A DNA stretch of 14,865 bases from Holdemanella sp. Lineage in GTDB: Bacteria > Bacillota_I > Bacilli_A > Erysipelotrichales > Erysipelotrichaceae. The DNA is taken from NCBI GenBank assembly GCA_021442845.1, contig JABUSD010000009.1, positions 1-14,865 of the forward strand, written 5' to 3'. Below, piece by piece: positions 1 to 6,640 of this stretch (the first letter of the stretch is position 1; every line of letters starts with the position of its first letter). The notes beneath the pieces are model-generated. The model searched no databases, had not been told where the DNA came from, and was given only the letters and a program-made list of their open reading frames with translations. The translations under genes and the position numbers were made by a program.

Positions 1-507
1 GGTGCCGGCCTTGGTCTGGTCTTTAAAGCCAATGCTTCCACAGGAGGAATGGATATTCCAGCCTTGATTCTGGCGAAGTATACAAGTTTAACAACAGGGG
101 ATGCCACTATGATCGTTGATACTTTAACCGTATTGTTAGGGATTCTGACATATGGCCTGGAGCCGGCTCTTGTTGGAATCATTTCTGTTGTCATTTCAAG
201 CTCTATGATAAACCGAACGATTCTATTAGGTGCCCAATCCGCTCAGAAGGTTATTATCATTTCGGATATGAATGAAGAAATCAAACGGTATATTCTAGAG
301 GATATGTCACGAGGGGTAACAATTCTGGAAGGAAAAGGTGCTTACACTAATGAATCTAGACAGGTATTAATGGCAGTTGTTGAAAAGAAGGAATATCCGA
401 TTCTGGAAAGAACAGTAAATGCTATCGATCCAAAAGCTTTTATTATTGTTGATGAAGTCCATGAAATTCATGGTTCTGGATTTACATTTCCAGATGGGAG
501 TCTATAA
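1..507 (+). CDS. YitT family membrane protein with C-terminal DUF2179 domain (5' end outside window)
   Basis: The reading frame is open from base 1, so the gene starts upstream; 168 residues are visible. The fragment begins in a glycine-rich membrane segment with the motif A-S-T-G-G at visible residues 12-16, typical of YitT proteins. A second hydrophobic stretch follows at about residues 40-72. The soluble C-terminal part (about residue 85 onward) matches the DUF2179 layout: a helix, the segment RGVTILEGKGAY, then a strand with VLMAVVEKKEYP and an end in FIIVDEVHEIHGSGF. YitT proteins are multi-spanning membrane proteins of unknown substrate, so no function is claimed. The TAA stop shares its last base with the ATG of rnmV, and the segment GGGAG at 496-500 in this gene's last codons is the likely rnmV ribosome binding site, which suggests coupled translation. 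Confidence 0.88.
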   Translation, partial: GAGLGLVFKANASTGGMDIPALILAKYTSLTTGDATMIVDTLTVLLGILTYGLEPALVGIISVVISSSMINRTILLGAQSAQKVIIISDMNEEIKRYILEDMSRGVTILEGKGAYTNESRQVLMAVVEKKEYPILERTVNAIDPKAFIIVDEVHEIHGSGFTFPDGSL

Positions 508-1043
508 TGAGAACACATATACAAGAGATAATTGTTGTGGAAGGGAAAAACGATACCAATACATTACAGCGATATTTTGATTGTGATACCATTGAAACAG
601 GTGGAGATCAGGTAAACCAGAAAACCATTGATCGTATCGCAAAGGCACAGAAAACGCGAGGTGTTATCATATTTACCGATCCAGATACACCTGGCGAACA
701 TATTCGAAGAATCATCAATCAGAATGTACCAGACTGTAAGAATGCGTTTATCCCGAAAGACAAGGCAAAGACACCAAAAAAAGTTGGTGTTGAGCACGCC
801 AGAAAGGAAGATTTATGGCATGCACTTGAACATTGTGTTACATTTTCGAATTATCAGCAGAGTTTATCGTGGGAAGAATTTATCGATCTTGGTTTGGTAG
901 GCGATGCCAGGTATCGTTATACTATATGTGAAAAACTGTTTATTGGACCATGCAATGGAAAGACGTGTTTTAAACGATTGAATCAGATGAATGTACATAA
1001 GGAAGATATATTGAAATTATTGAAGGAAGAAAGTTATGAGTGA
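507..1043 (+). CDS. rnmV: Ribonuclease M5 (5S rRNA maturation, Toprim nuclease)
   Basis: Ribonuclease M5 cleaves both strands of precursor 5S rRNA near the mature ends, in the cytoplasm and with ribosomal protein L18 bound. The 178-residue length fits the family. The N-terminal Toprim domain is clear: IIVVEGKNDT at residues 8-17 holds the catalytic Glu12, and FTDPDTPGEHIRR around residues 56-68 holds the metal-binding D58-x-D60 pair. The conserved VGVEHA segment follows near residue 93, then the C-terminal M5 domain. The start overlaps the YitT stop by one base and has GGGAG 6 bases upstream. It is followed directly by rsmA, as in Bacillus subtilis (rnmV-ksgA), which pairs two rRNA maturation enzymes. 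No key residue is missing. Confidence 0.95.
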   Translation: MRTHIQEIIVVEGKNDTNTLQRYFDCDTIETGGDQVNQKTIDRIAKAQKTRGVIIFTDPDTPGEHIRRIINQNVPDCKNAFIPKDKAKTPKKVGVEHARKEDLWHALEHCVTFSNYQQSLSWEEFIDLGLVGDARYRYTICEKLFIGPCNGKTCFKRLNQMNVHKEDILKLLKEESYE

Positions 1044-1890
1044 GCGAATCGCAACCGTAAAAAAGACAAAGGAAATCCAGGATACATATCAGGTGTTCAC
1101 CAAGAAGACATATGGGCAGAATTTTATTGTTGTTCCTAATGTGGTGGAAAGAATTGCCAATGCGGCTATTCATGATGAAAATGAGATGGTTATTGAAATC
1201 GGTCCCGGAATAGGGGCATTAACACAATGCCTTTGTGAAAGAAGCAATCATGTGATTGCCTTTGAAATTGATGAAAGATTACCGGAAATATTAGAAAAAG
1301 AAATCGGATTGGACCATTTAACTGTTGTTCTCAAAGATTTTTTAAAAGTGGATGTAAATGAGGAAATCCGCAAGTATAGAAAAGCGGGACAGAAGGTTGT
1401 TGTCGCATCCAATTTGCCTTACTATATCACAACACCTATTCTATTTGCTTTATTTGAGGCAAAGGAGCCAATTGAAAGAATTACTGTCATGATGCAAAGG
1501 GAAGTAGCCCAGCGTTTCCTTGCCAGGCAGAATGACAAGGAATACAATGCCTTAAGTGTCATTACACAATATCGATGTGATGTATCCAAGGTGATGGATA
1601 TATCCCGCAATGTGTTCTGGCCTAAGCCAAATGTAGATTCGATGGTTATTCAATTCAACTTCCATCATCGCTATCACGTGGAAGATGAAAATGCTTTTTT
1701 TGAAATGGTAAAAGGATGTTTCACACAGCGAAGAAAGACAATCTACAACAATCTTCAAGCCTATCTAGGCGACAAGGATAAGGCAAGAAAACTGATTGAA
1801 AGAGCGAATCTAGAGCCTTCTTTACGTGGACAGCAATGTACATTGGAAGATTTTCTTACCATGTATGAAAATGGAAAGGATTTACTATGA
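1036..1890 (+). CDS. rsmA: 16S rRNA (adenine1518-N6/adenine1519-N6)-dimethyltransferase
   Basis: RsmA (KsgA) uses S-adenosylmethionine to dimethylate two adjacent adenines in the 3' terminal helix of 16S rRNA late in 30S assembly. The 284 residues match the family. Visible motifs are GQNF at 27-30 in the N-terminal RNA/SAM region, the SAM-binding loop EIGPGIG at 54-60, the acidic residue after strand 2 in FEID, and the catalytic NLPYY at 126-130. MMQREVAQRF follows, then a helical C-terminal domain with QRRKT. The N-terminal segment IATVKKTKEI resembles the Bacillus protein. The start lies 8 bases inside rnmV and has AAGGA at 1023-1027 as ribosome binding site. The stop overlaps ispE by 4 bases (ATGA). 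This is an intact housekeeping gene with nothing unusual. Confidence 0.96.
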   Translation: MSERIATVKKTKEIQDTYQVFTKKTYGQNFIVVPNVVERIANAAIHDENEMVIEIGPGIGALTQCLCERSNHVIAFEIDERLPEILEKEIGLDHLTVVLKDFLKVDVNEEIRKYRKAGQKVVVASNLPYYITTPILFALFEAKEPIERITVMMQREVAQRFLARQNDKEYNALSVITQYRCDVSKVMDISRNVFWPKPNVDSMVIQFNFHHRYHVEDENAFFEMVKGCFTQRRKTIYNNLQAYLGDKDKARKLIERANLEPSLRGQQCTLEDFLTMYENGKDLL

Positions 1891-2717
1891 AAATATATGC
1901 TCCTGCAAAAGTGAACCTGGCATTGGATATTGTCGGACAGGATGAACGTGGATATCATCTATTGGATATGATCATGGTACCAATATCTGTTTATGACGAG
2001 CTGGAAATATCCTATAGTGATGCAGACAGCATTCTCTGTAAAGAAATGAAGATTCCTGAAGTGAATACCATGTCGAGGATGGTGAAACTATTAAAGGAAA
2101 CTTTTTCTATCGAAAAAAGTTTTAAAATAGAAGTTGTAAAACATATTCCTATGGAAGCAGGGCTTGCCGGTGGCAGTGCAGATGCCGCTGCTGTTATGAA
2201 GGCCATTCTTGAAATGGAACATATATCAATCCCTATTGAAAGACAGATTGAACTTGCCAAACAGATTGGAGCGGATGTTCCTTTCTGCCTTGTCAACAGA
2301 TGGTCTCGGGTTCAGGGAATTGGTGAAATCATTCGGCCATTGGATTGCGAATGGAAATTTAAAGCACTTCTTGTCAAACCCGCTGTAGGAATATCTACAC
2401 CAGTTGCCTTTAAAAAATGGCATGAAATGGAACCGTTAAAGGTAAATGTGGATGTCGTAGAAGATTGTATTTTAAAAAAGGATCCTATATCCCTTTTTCA
2501 ATCTATGGAAAATACATTAGAACCGGTTGCCAGAACAATGGAGCCTATTCTTGAAGAAATAAAGGAAATGATGACAGAGAACGGCATTGAACGTGTTTTA
2601 ATGTCCGGAAGTGGTTCATCTATGATAGGATTTAGTATAGATGAAGATATATTAATAGAAACAAAGAATATAATGGAAAAGAAGTATCCGTTTGTAGAGA
2701 TAATTACAATCGGTTAG
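1887..2717 (+). CDS. ispE: 4-diphosphocytidyl-2-C-methyl-D-erythritol kinase
   Basis: IspE phosphorylates the 2-hydroxyl of CDP-methylerythritol with ATP, the fourth step of the MEP pathway to isopentenyl diphosphate. The 276 residues fit this GHMP kinase family. APAKVN at residues 5-10 carries the substrate-binding Lys8, and GYHLL holds His24. The ATP-binding glycine loop AGLAGGSADA is at 91-100, the catalytic Asp130 lies in IGADVPFC, and the C-terminal GHMP motif is MSGSGSS near 237-243. The segment after FCLV reads NRWSRVQGIGE, with Trp where many relatives have a small residue; I take this as normal variation. ATGA overlap with rsmA and AAAGGA at 1875-1880 define the start. Its product feeds undecaprenyl phosphate, the substrate of the transferase three genes downstream. 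Confidence 0.95.
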   Translation: MKIYAPAKVNLALDIVGQDERGYHLLDMIMVPISVYDELEISYSDADSILCKEMKIPEVNTMSRMVKLLKETFSIEKSFKIEVVKHIPMEAGLAGGSADAAAVMKAILEMEHISIPIERQIELAKQIGADVPFCLVNRWSRVQGIGEIIRPLDCEWKFKALLVKPAVGISTPVAFKKWHEMEPLKVNVDVVEDCILKKDPISLFQSMENTLEPVARTMEPILEEIKEMMTENGIERVLMSGSGSSMIGFSIDEDILIETKNIMEKKYPFVEIITIG

Positions 2718-2730
2718 AAAGGAACAATGT

Positions 2731-2940
2731 ATGGTGTATTCGCTGCTTCGATTTATCTTGTTTGTCATATGTTTTGCGCTTAGCTTATATGCACTAACAG
2801 GGATTCAATTTGATAAATTCTGTAATGTAAAGACACCATCCAAGGTGATTCTACTTACTTTTCTGTTAGCTCTCATCATGGGATATCTTTCCTGTGAAGC
2901 AATTTTACAATTAACAATTTTTAACGGATTTGGAGGATAA
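2731..2940 (+). CDS. DUF1146 (YwzB-type) small integral membrane protein
   Basis: This is a 69-residue protein with two predicted membrane segments, about residues 4-24 and 38-60. They are separated by a short polar stretch with IQFDKFCNVKTPSK. The segment ALTGIQFDKF and the later GYLSCEAILQL are typical of the DUF1146/YwzB family, small membrane proteins of unknown role found in many Firmicutes. In Bacillus and relatives ywzB lies between the ATP synthase operon and the murA...mbl region. Here it directly precedes an Mbl/MreB-like gene, so the order looks like a shortened version of that neighbourhood. AAAGGA at 2718-2723 supports ATG 2731 over the out-of-frame ATG at 2727. Function is unknown. 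Confidence 0.75.
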   Translation: MVYSLLRFILFVICFALSLYALTGIQFDKFCNVKTPSKVILLTFLLALIMGYLSCEAILQLTIFNGFGG

Positions 2941-2943
2941 GCT

Positions 2944-3867
2944 ATGTTTGAAAAATGGTATGCGCTCGATCCAGGCAGTTATGAATTACGCTTATATGAT
3001 TATCAAAACGATGAAATTGTTACGTATCGCTCATGCATTGCATATAAAGGGTATGAAATAGTTGGCTTGGCAAAGGATGCATTAGAGTATGTATATCATC
3101 AGAATAAAAGCACACAGGTAAAATATCCGATGGATAAAGGGTATATCAAATCGGATGTCTTTCCGCTCTTGAATAAGTGCTTAAAAGATGTATCGGCTCC
3201 AAAAACGTTTTATAAGGCATGCCTGCGCATTTACTTGACGGAGGATACACCGGCAATTCGAAAGAAATGGTTATCGCAGATTCAGGATACGATTGTAAAG
3301 CGTGTTGATTTTGTATCGGAAAAGGATCTTTTGAAAAGCGATGCGATTCGCTTCTGCATTCATGCAGGACATAGCTATACACGCATTATGCTGATGATGA
3401 ATGGAAAATCGCTATTTGATCAGAAAATCGATTTTGCGGGACAACAGATTGATGAAATGATTCAATCCGTTGTCACAAGGAAGACACAATGCCTGATTTC
3501 CTCCGAAGATGCCAAGAACTTAAAGGAAGCTGCATCAAGAACCTTGAAACAGAATAAGAACGCAAGGCTTAGCTGCTTTGCGATGAACCGCTATCAGCAG
3601 TATCAGAAGATAGAAGTATCTGCCATGGATATCTGGCCATGTATGGAACAGACGCATCAGCAGATTCTATTGTGGACTAAGTACTGTTTTGATAAAATGA
3701 CACTGGAAATGAAAGAAAAGGTTATGGTAGAAGGCATATATCTAACAGGAGGACTTGCCGATTGTTTTGGACTTCGCCAATATCTTGAATATGAATTGAA
3801 GTGTCCTGTTCATTGTGATGAAAAACCAGCCCTTGTGATGATAGAGAAGATGAAAGGAATGAGATAG
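2944..3867 (+). CDS. Divergent MreB/Mbl-like actin-fold protein, probable inactive ATPase
   Basis: The 307 residues follow the layout of MreB/Mbl, but with strongly eroded nucleotide motifs. ALDPGS at 7-12 sits where MreB has the phosphate-1 D-L-G-T loop. DKGYIKSDVF near 64-73 resembles MreB's DGVIADFDV. LTEDTPAIRKKWL near 98-110 resembles the T-E-x-E-x-R-A helix. In the phosphate-2 region, FCIHAGHSYTRI (137-148) replaces D-I-G-G-G-T-T-E, so the Asp becomes His and the Glu becomes Arg. The next segment, FAGQQIDEMI at 164-173, matches AGDEMDEAI well. The C-terminal GIYLTGGLADCFGLRQYL (264-281) matches the adenosine motif. Family assignment is my reading of these positions; loss of ATPase activity is inference. 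GGAGG at 2932-2936 supports the start. Placement after DUF1146 and before a TagO-like gene fits a role in cell-wall or shape organisation. Confidence 0.68.
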   Translation: MFEKWYALDPGSYELRLYDYQNDEIVTYRSCIAYKGYEIVGLAKDALEYVYHQNKSTQVKYPMDKGYIKSDVFPLLNKCLKDVSAPKTFYKACLRIYLTEDTPAIRKKWLSQIQDTIVKRVDFVSEKDLLKSDAIRFCIHAGHSYTRIMLMMNGKSLFDQKIDFAGQQIDEMIQSVVTRKTQCLISSEDAKNLKEAASRTLKQNKNARLSCFAMNRYQQYQKIEVSAMDIWPCMEQTHQQILLWTKYCFDKMTLEMKEKVMVEGIYLTGGLADCFGLRQYLEYELKCPVHCDEKPALVMIEKMKGMR

Positions 3868-3868
3868 G

Positions 3869-4954
3869 ATGTTAGATTATAAAATCATATTGTTTCCCAT
3901 TTTAATATCCGCAATCCTGACTCCCCTTGTAAAGATGTACTCCTTATGGGCAAAAGCTTATGCCATAGAGAACGAAAGAACGGTCCATCATGGAAAGATT
4001 TCCCGTATTGGTGGAGTCGCTATCTATATTGCCTTTGTTGTATCCATGGCTCTGTTTTCAAGAACGGATGCCGCTTTTAATGGGATTGTCCTTGGTGGTA
4101 GTATCATGTTCTTTGCCGGATTGATTGATGATCTGGTTGATATGAAACCAACTGTCAAACTGTTATTTGAAATAATGGCGGCTTTTGTGCTGATTTATTT
4201 TGGCGTGCAGGTTGATGTCATTCGCCTTCCTTTTGGAATTACGATTGATTGGGGTATAATCACGTTCCTATTTACACTATGCTGGGTTGTAGGGATTACA
4301 AATGCAGTAAACCTGATTGATGGTCTAGATGGATTGGCTGGGGGAATGAGTGTTATTATTCTTGTTGTCATCGGATCGCTTGCGATTATTGAAAGACGAC
4401 CGGATGTTGTTACTATCACATTCATTTTAGCAGGCTCAACCTTTGGCTTTCTGATCTATAATGCCCATCCAGCCAGCATATTCATGGGAGATTGTGGCTC
4501 ATTGTTTTTAGGCTTTATGATTTCTGCCATTTCTTTATTAGGGTTTAAAGGATCTACCGTTCTTACGCTAGCTCTTCCAATTCTTCTTTTGATGGTCCCA
4601 ATCATCGATACATTATCGGCGATTCTAAGAAGAACATTGAAAGGTATGAAGTTTTTACAGGCAGATAAAAGTCATATTCATCACTTATTGATGAAGCAGT
4701 TTGGACATCGAAATACAGTTGTCATCATGTGTGGGTTAACAACGTTGTTTGGATTGAGCGCATTTGCCTATCTAATCAACAAAGAAATTGGCTTTCTTGT
4801 CATGCTGGTCATCTTATTTGGGGTTGAACTATTCATTGAAAAGTCAGCTATGATTTCAGAAAGATTTCATCCTTTGATGGGATTACATAGACGAATTCGC
4901 GCAAAAATCAAACAAATATCGGATAAATTTACGGCATTGTGGTATCGAAGATGA
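3869..4954 (+). CDS. tagO: Undecaprenyl-phosphate N-acetylhexosamine-1-phosphate transferase, TagO/WecA/MraY superfamily
   Basis: The protein transfers a sugar-1-phosphate from a UDP-sugar (in TagO/WecA, GlcNAc) to undecaprenyl phosphate at the inner face of the membrane, the first step of wall teichoic acid or other wall glycopolymer synthesis. The 361 residues hold about ten membrane segments and all family motifs: LIDDLVD at 85-91 (Mg/catalytic aspartates), the segment N-A-V-N-L-I-D-G-L-D-G-L-A at 145-157, MGDCGS at 206-211, and the cytoplasmic DKSHIHH at 276-282. The HIHH motif separates it from MraY. The exact sugar cannot be read from sequence, so the symbol is by family. The start is one base after the upstream stop, with AAAGGA at 3853-3858. 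The last codons (W-Y-R-R-stop) are part of the terminator hairpin. Confidence 0.88.
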   Translation: MLDYKIILFPILISAILTPLVKMYSLWAKAYAIENERTVHHGKISRIGGVAIYIAFVVSMALFSRTDAAFNGIVLGGSIMFFAGLIDDLVDMKPTVKLLFEIMAAFVLIYFGVQVDVIRLPFGITIDWGIITFLFTLCWVVGITNAVNLIDGLDGLAGGMSVIILVVIGSLAIIERRPDVVTITFILAGSTFGFLIYNAHPASIFMGDCGSLFLGFMISAISLLGFKGSTVLTLALPILLLMVPIIDTLSAILRRTLKGMKFLQADKSHIHHLLMKQFGHRNTVVIMCGLTTLFGLSAFAYLINKEIGFLVMLVILFGVELFIEKSAMISERFHPLMGLHRRIRAKIKQISDKFTALWYRR

Positions 4955-4968
4955 TACCACTTTTTTTT
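4939..4968 (+). terminator. Rho-independent terminator overlapping the tagO-like stop codon
   Basis: An 8-base perfect stem GTGGTATC (4939-4946) / GATACCAC (4953-4960) encloses a 6-base loop and is followed by eight T residues (4961-4968). The TGA stop at 4952-4954 runs from the loop into the 3' arm, so the coding end and the terminator share bases. Confidence 0.9.
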
Positions 4969-4973
4969 ATTCA

Positions 4974-4991
4974 TGATAGAATATATACGCT
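4974..4991 (+). promoter_or_regulatory. Candidate extended -10 promoter for near-leaderless azlC mRNA
   Basis: TGATAGAAT at 4974-4982 fits an extended -10 (TGn plus a 5/6 match to TATAAT). It begins only 5 bases after the upstream terminator's T run. A transcription start about 7 bases downstream would leave a leader of 2-3 bases before ATG 4992. No -35 box is recognisable, and no Shine-Dalgarno sequence precedes the ATG. Confidence 0.45.
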
Positions 4992-5705
4992 ATGTCGAAT
5001 TATGAACTATGTAATGATTTTAAAAAAGGATTTATGGATGGTTTGCCTATTGGCCTAGGATATCTAAGTGTTTCCTTTGCCTTTGGAATGATGGCTGTGT
5101 CTATGGGGGTATCTATTTTTGATGCCATTCTGATTTCTATGACCAATCTGACCAGTGCTGGACAGTTTGCTGGGCTTGATATTATGATGAAGCAGAATGC
5201 CTATATTGAAATGGCTTTGACACAGATCATTATCAATCTTCGCTATTCTTTAATGTCATTATCCTTATCCCAGAAAATTGATCCCAAGATGAAAACTGGT
5301 GAGCGTATACTGATTTCCTTTGCGATTACCGATGAAATCTTTGCGGTGGCATCTTCCCAGAATGGAAAAGTAGGAAAGAAATATTTTTTTGGTTTGATGA
5401 TTCTTCCTATTATAGGCTGGACATTAGGAACAGCCCTTGGTGCAGGAGCAACCAGCCTAATGCCAAAGATGGTGCAGAACTGTTTAAGTGTTGCCTTGTA
5501 TGGTATGTTTATTGCGATTATCATTCCGCCTTCAAAAAAGGATAAGAATATTCGAAAGGTTATCATTATGGCAGCTGCCTTTAGCTGTATTTTCTATTTC
5601 CTAAAGCCTTATTTTTCGATTGGAAGTGGATTTGTGATTATCATCTGTACTGTATTGAGTGCAGGAATTGGTGCTTTTTTATATCCTATTAAGGAGGATG
5701 CATAA
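4992..5705 (+). CDS. azlC: AzlC family branched-chain amino acid exporter, large subunit
   Basis: AzlC and AzlD together export branched-chain amino acids and analogues across the cytoplasmic membrane; this is known for B. subtilis AzlCD, E. coli YgaZH and corynebacterial BrnFE. The 237 residues carry the family N-terminal signature F-x-x-G-x-x-D-G-L-P-I-x-L-G-Y near 12-25, then FAFGMMA. The conserved TNLTSAGQFAG segment is near 50-60, followed by LRYSLMSLSLSQ and FAITDEIFAV. Several membrane segments follow. The start at 4992 lacks a ribosome binding site. The next in-frame ATG (5034) has AAAAGGA only 3 bases upstream, too close, and would remove the signature. Gene order azlC-azlD with a 1-base overlap confirms the pair. 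The actual substrate is not shown. Confidence 0.9.
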   Translation: MSNYELCNDFKKGFMDGLPIGLGYLSVSFAFGMMAVSMGVSIFDAILISMTNLTSAGQFAGLDIMMKQNAYIEMALTQIIINLRYSLMSLSLSQKIDPKMKTGERILISFAITDEIFAVASSQNGKVGKKYFFGLMILPIIGWTLGTALGAGATSLMPKMVQNCLSVALYGMFIAIIIPPSKKDKNIRKVIIMAAAFSCIFYFLKPYFSIGSGFVIIICTVLSAGIGAFLYPIKEDA

Positions 5706-6016
5706 TGAAACCGATTTATATTTATATATTTATCATGGCAGCTATTACTTATCTGATTCGTATGCTTCCCATCACATTGTTTCAAAAGGAGATTAAGAAT
5801 CAATTTGTAAAATCGTTCTTATACTATGTTCCCTATGCAGTATTATCCGCTATGACATTTCCAGCAATGTTAAGCGCAACGGGAAATCCAATCGCATCAA
5901 CAGCTTCCTGCATAGCTGCATTGATGGCTGCTTATAAAGAAAAGAGCTTGCTGCAGGTTGCGATTATTGCCTGTGTTGTCGCATATGGGGTTACATTGGT
6001 CTTGTCTGTGGTGTAG
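5705..6016 (+). CDS. azlD: AzlD family branched-chain amino acid exporter, small subunit
   Basis: The 103 residues have about four hydrophobic segments. The conserved TYLIRMLPITLF near 15-26, YVPYAVLSAMTFPAML near 41-56 and a final hydrophobic helix with ACVVAYGVTLVL are all AzlD features. It is the small partner of AzlC and is not expected to act alone. The start codon shares its first base with the azlC stop (TAATG), and a near-perfect AAGGAGG lies at 5691-5697, so translation is probably coupled and efficient. This contrasts with azlC itself, which has no such site. Confidence 0.9.
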   Translation: MKPIYIYIFIMAAITYLIRMLPITLFQKEIKNQFVKSFLYYVPYAVLSAMTFPAMLSATGNPIASTASCIAALMAAYKEKSLLQVAIIACVVAYGVTLVLSVV

Positions 6017-6036
6017 AATAGAAACAGAGGTGTAGT

Positions 6037-6570
6037 ATGGCTGGAAAATTTGAAAGTTATGAATGGAAAAAATACAAACAGTATTATACAGAAGAAAATG
6101 GACAGGTAATCTTTAATGAGGACACGCCACAATTTGTTTTAGATAGCTATGCACTCTATCAGAAGCAGATTGGTGATTTACAGGCATTTCCAACAAAAAA
6201 GACAAGTGGATTGTTTGGTGGTATATTCACAAAATCAGAACCAAAGAAAGAAAACGTAAAACCGATTATCAAGGCAGAACCAAAAGCACCAATTGCCAGG
6301 GAGTTTGTCACATCAAGAAATATCGGTAAGATGATTGATACAACAACGATTTCCAACAATATTATATATATGGATGGAAATAGGAATGTATATACATCTA
6401 TCAAGCAGGCATCGTTTGTGGAACATCCTGATTTTGAAATCCAGACAATTCTTGAAAAGAAGAATTGCGTAATGGTTCTATGGAATTATCCAGGTATGGA
6501 TGTGATTACGACATTCTGGTTTGCAGATGGAAAAATCACAAGAATCCAGGATTTTTATTCAGAAAGGTAG
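6037..6570 (+). CDS. Conserved-looking protein of unknown function, 177 aa
   Basis: I do not recognise this gene. It encodes a soluble protein without signal peptide or membrane segment. Three zones are visible: an N-terminal aromatic- and lysine-rich part (residues 1-50, with YEWKKYKQYY), a lysine/proline-rich linker (about 52-88, KSEPKKENVKP...), and a C-terminal alpha/beta part. The end alternates strands (CVMVLWNYPG, VITTFWFADGKITRIQDFY), like the last sheet of NTF2/SnoaL-like folds, where a D-G-K-I turn is common. That comparison is weak inference and gives no substrate. AGAGG at 6026-6030, 6 bases before the ATG, is a good ribosome binding site, and the gene is 20 bases after azlD, so it is probably transcribed with azlCD. 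A terminator starts at its stop codon. Confidence 0.8.
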   Translation: MAGKFESYEWKKYKQYYTEENGQVIFNEDTPQFVLDSYALYQKQIGDLQAFPTKKTSGLFGGIFTKSEPKKENVKPIIKAEPKAPIAREFVTSRNIGKMIDTTTISNNIIYMDGNRNVYTSIKQASFVEHPDFEIQTILEKKNCVMVLWNYPGMDVITTFWFADGKITRIQDFYSER

Positions 6571-6597
6571 AAGTGGAAAAAATCACTTCTTTTTTTT
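6569..6597 (+). terminator. Rho-independent terminator after the 177-aa gene
   Basis: The stem AGAAGTG (6569-6575) / CACTTCT (6584-6590) has an 8-base A-rich loop and a run of eight T residues from 6590 to 6597. The 5' arm begins inside the TAG stop (6568-6570). Confidence 0.85.
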
Positions 6598-6625
6598 ATT
6601 TATACTAAAATATGTCATATTCAAT

Positions 6626-6640
6626 TGTTTTAATAGAAGT
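6626..6640 (+). promoter_or_regulatory. Extended -10 promoter predicting a leaderless mRNA for the PemK-like gene
   Basis: TGTTTTAAT at 6626-6634 reads as TGn plus TTTAAT (5/6 match to TATAAT). The hexamer ends 6 bases before ATG 6641, so the usual start distance places transcription initiation on the A of the ATG. There is no Shine-Dalgarno sequence and no recognisable -35 box; a terminator ends 29 bases upstream. Confidence 0.5.

Noticed and set aside
2284..2325. Unusual NRWSRVQGIGE segment in IspE, possibly a damaged ATP/substrate region
   Set aside because: The frame is intact on both sides, all catalytic motifs are present and the residue is not a known catalytic one. Likely lineage variation.
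5034..5036. Internal ATG of azlC with AAAAGGA upstream, as the true start
   Set aside because: The spacing is only 3 bases, and the shorter protein would lose the conserved N-terminal segment of the AzlC family.
5243..5566. Open frame on the - strand opposite azlC (107 codons)
   Set aside because: It is the shadow of a real coding region, with no ribosome binding site context or recognisable domain.
6521..6640. An in-frame upstream extension of the PemK-like gene beginning inside the preceding gene
   Set aside because: It would cross the terminator at 6569-6597 and the -10 element at 6629-6634, and its translation is low-complexity Phe/Lys/Asn-rich sequence. ATG 6641 is the better start.
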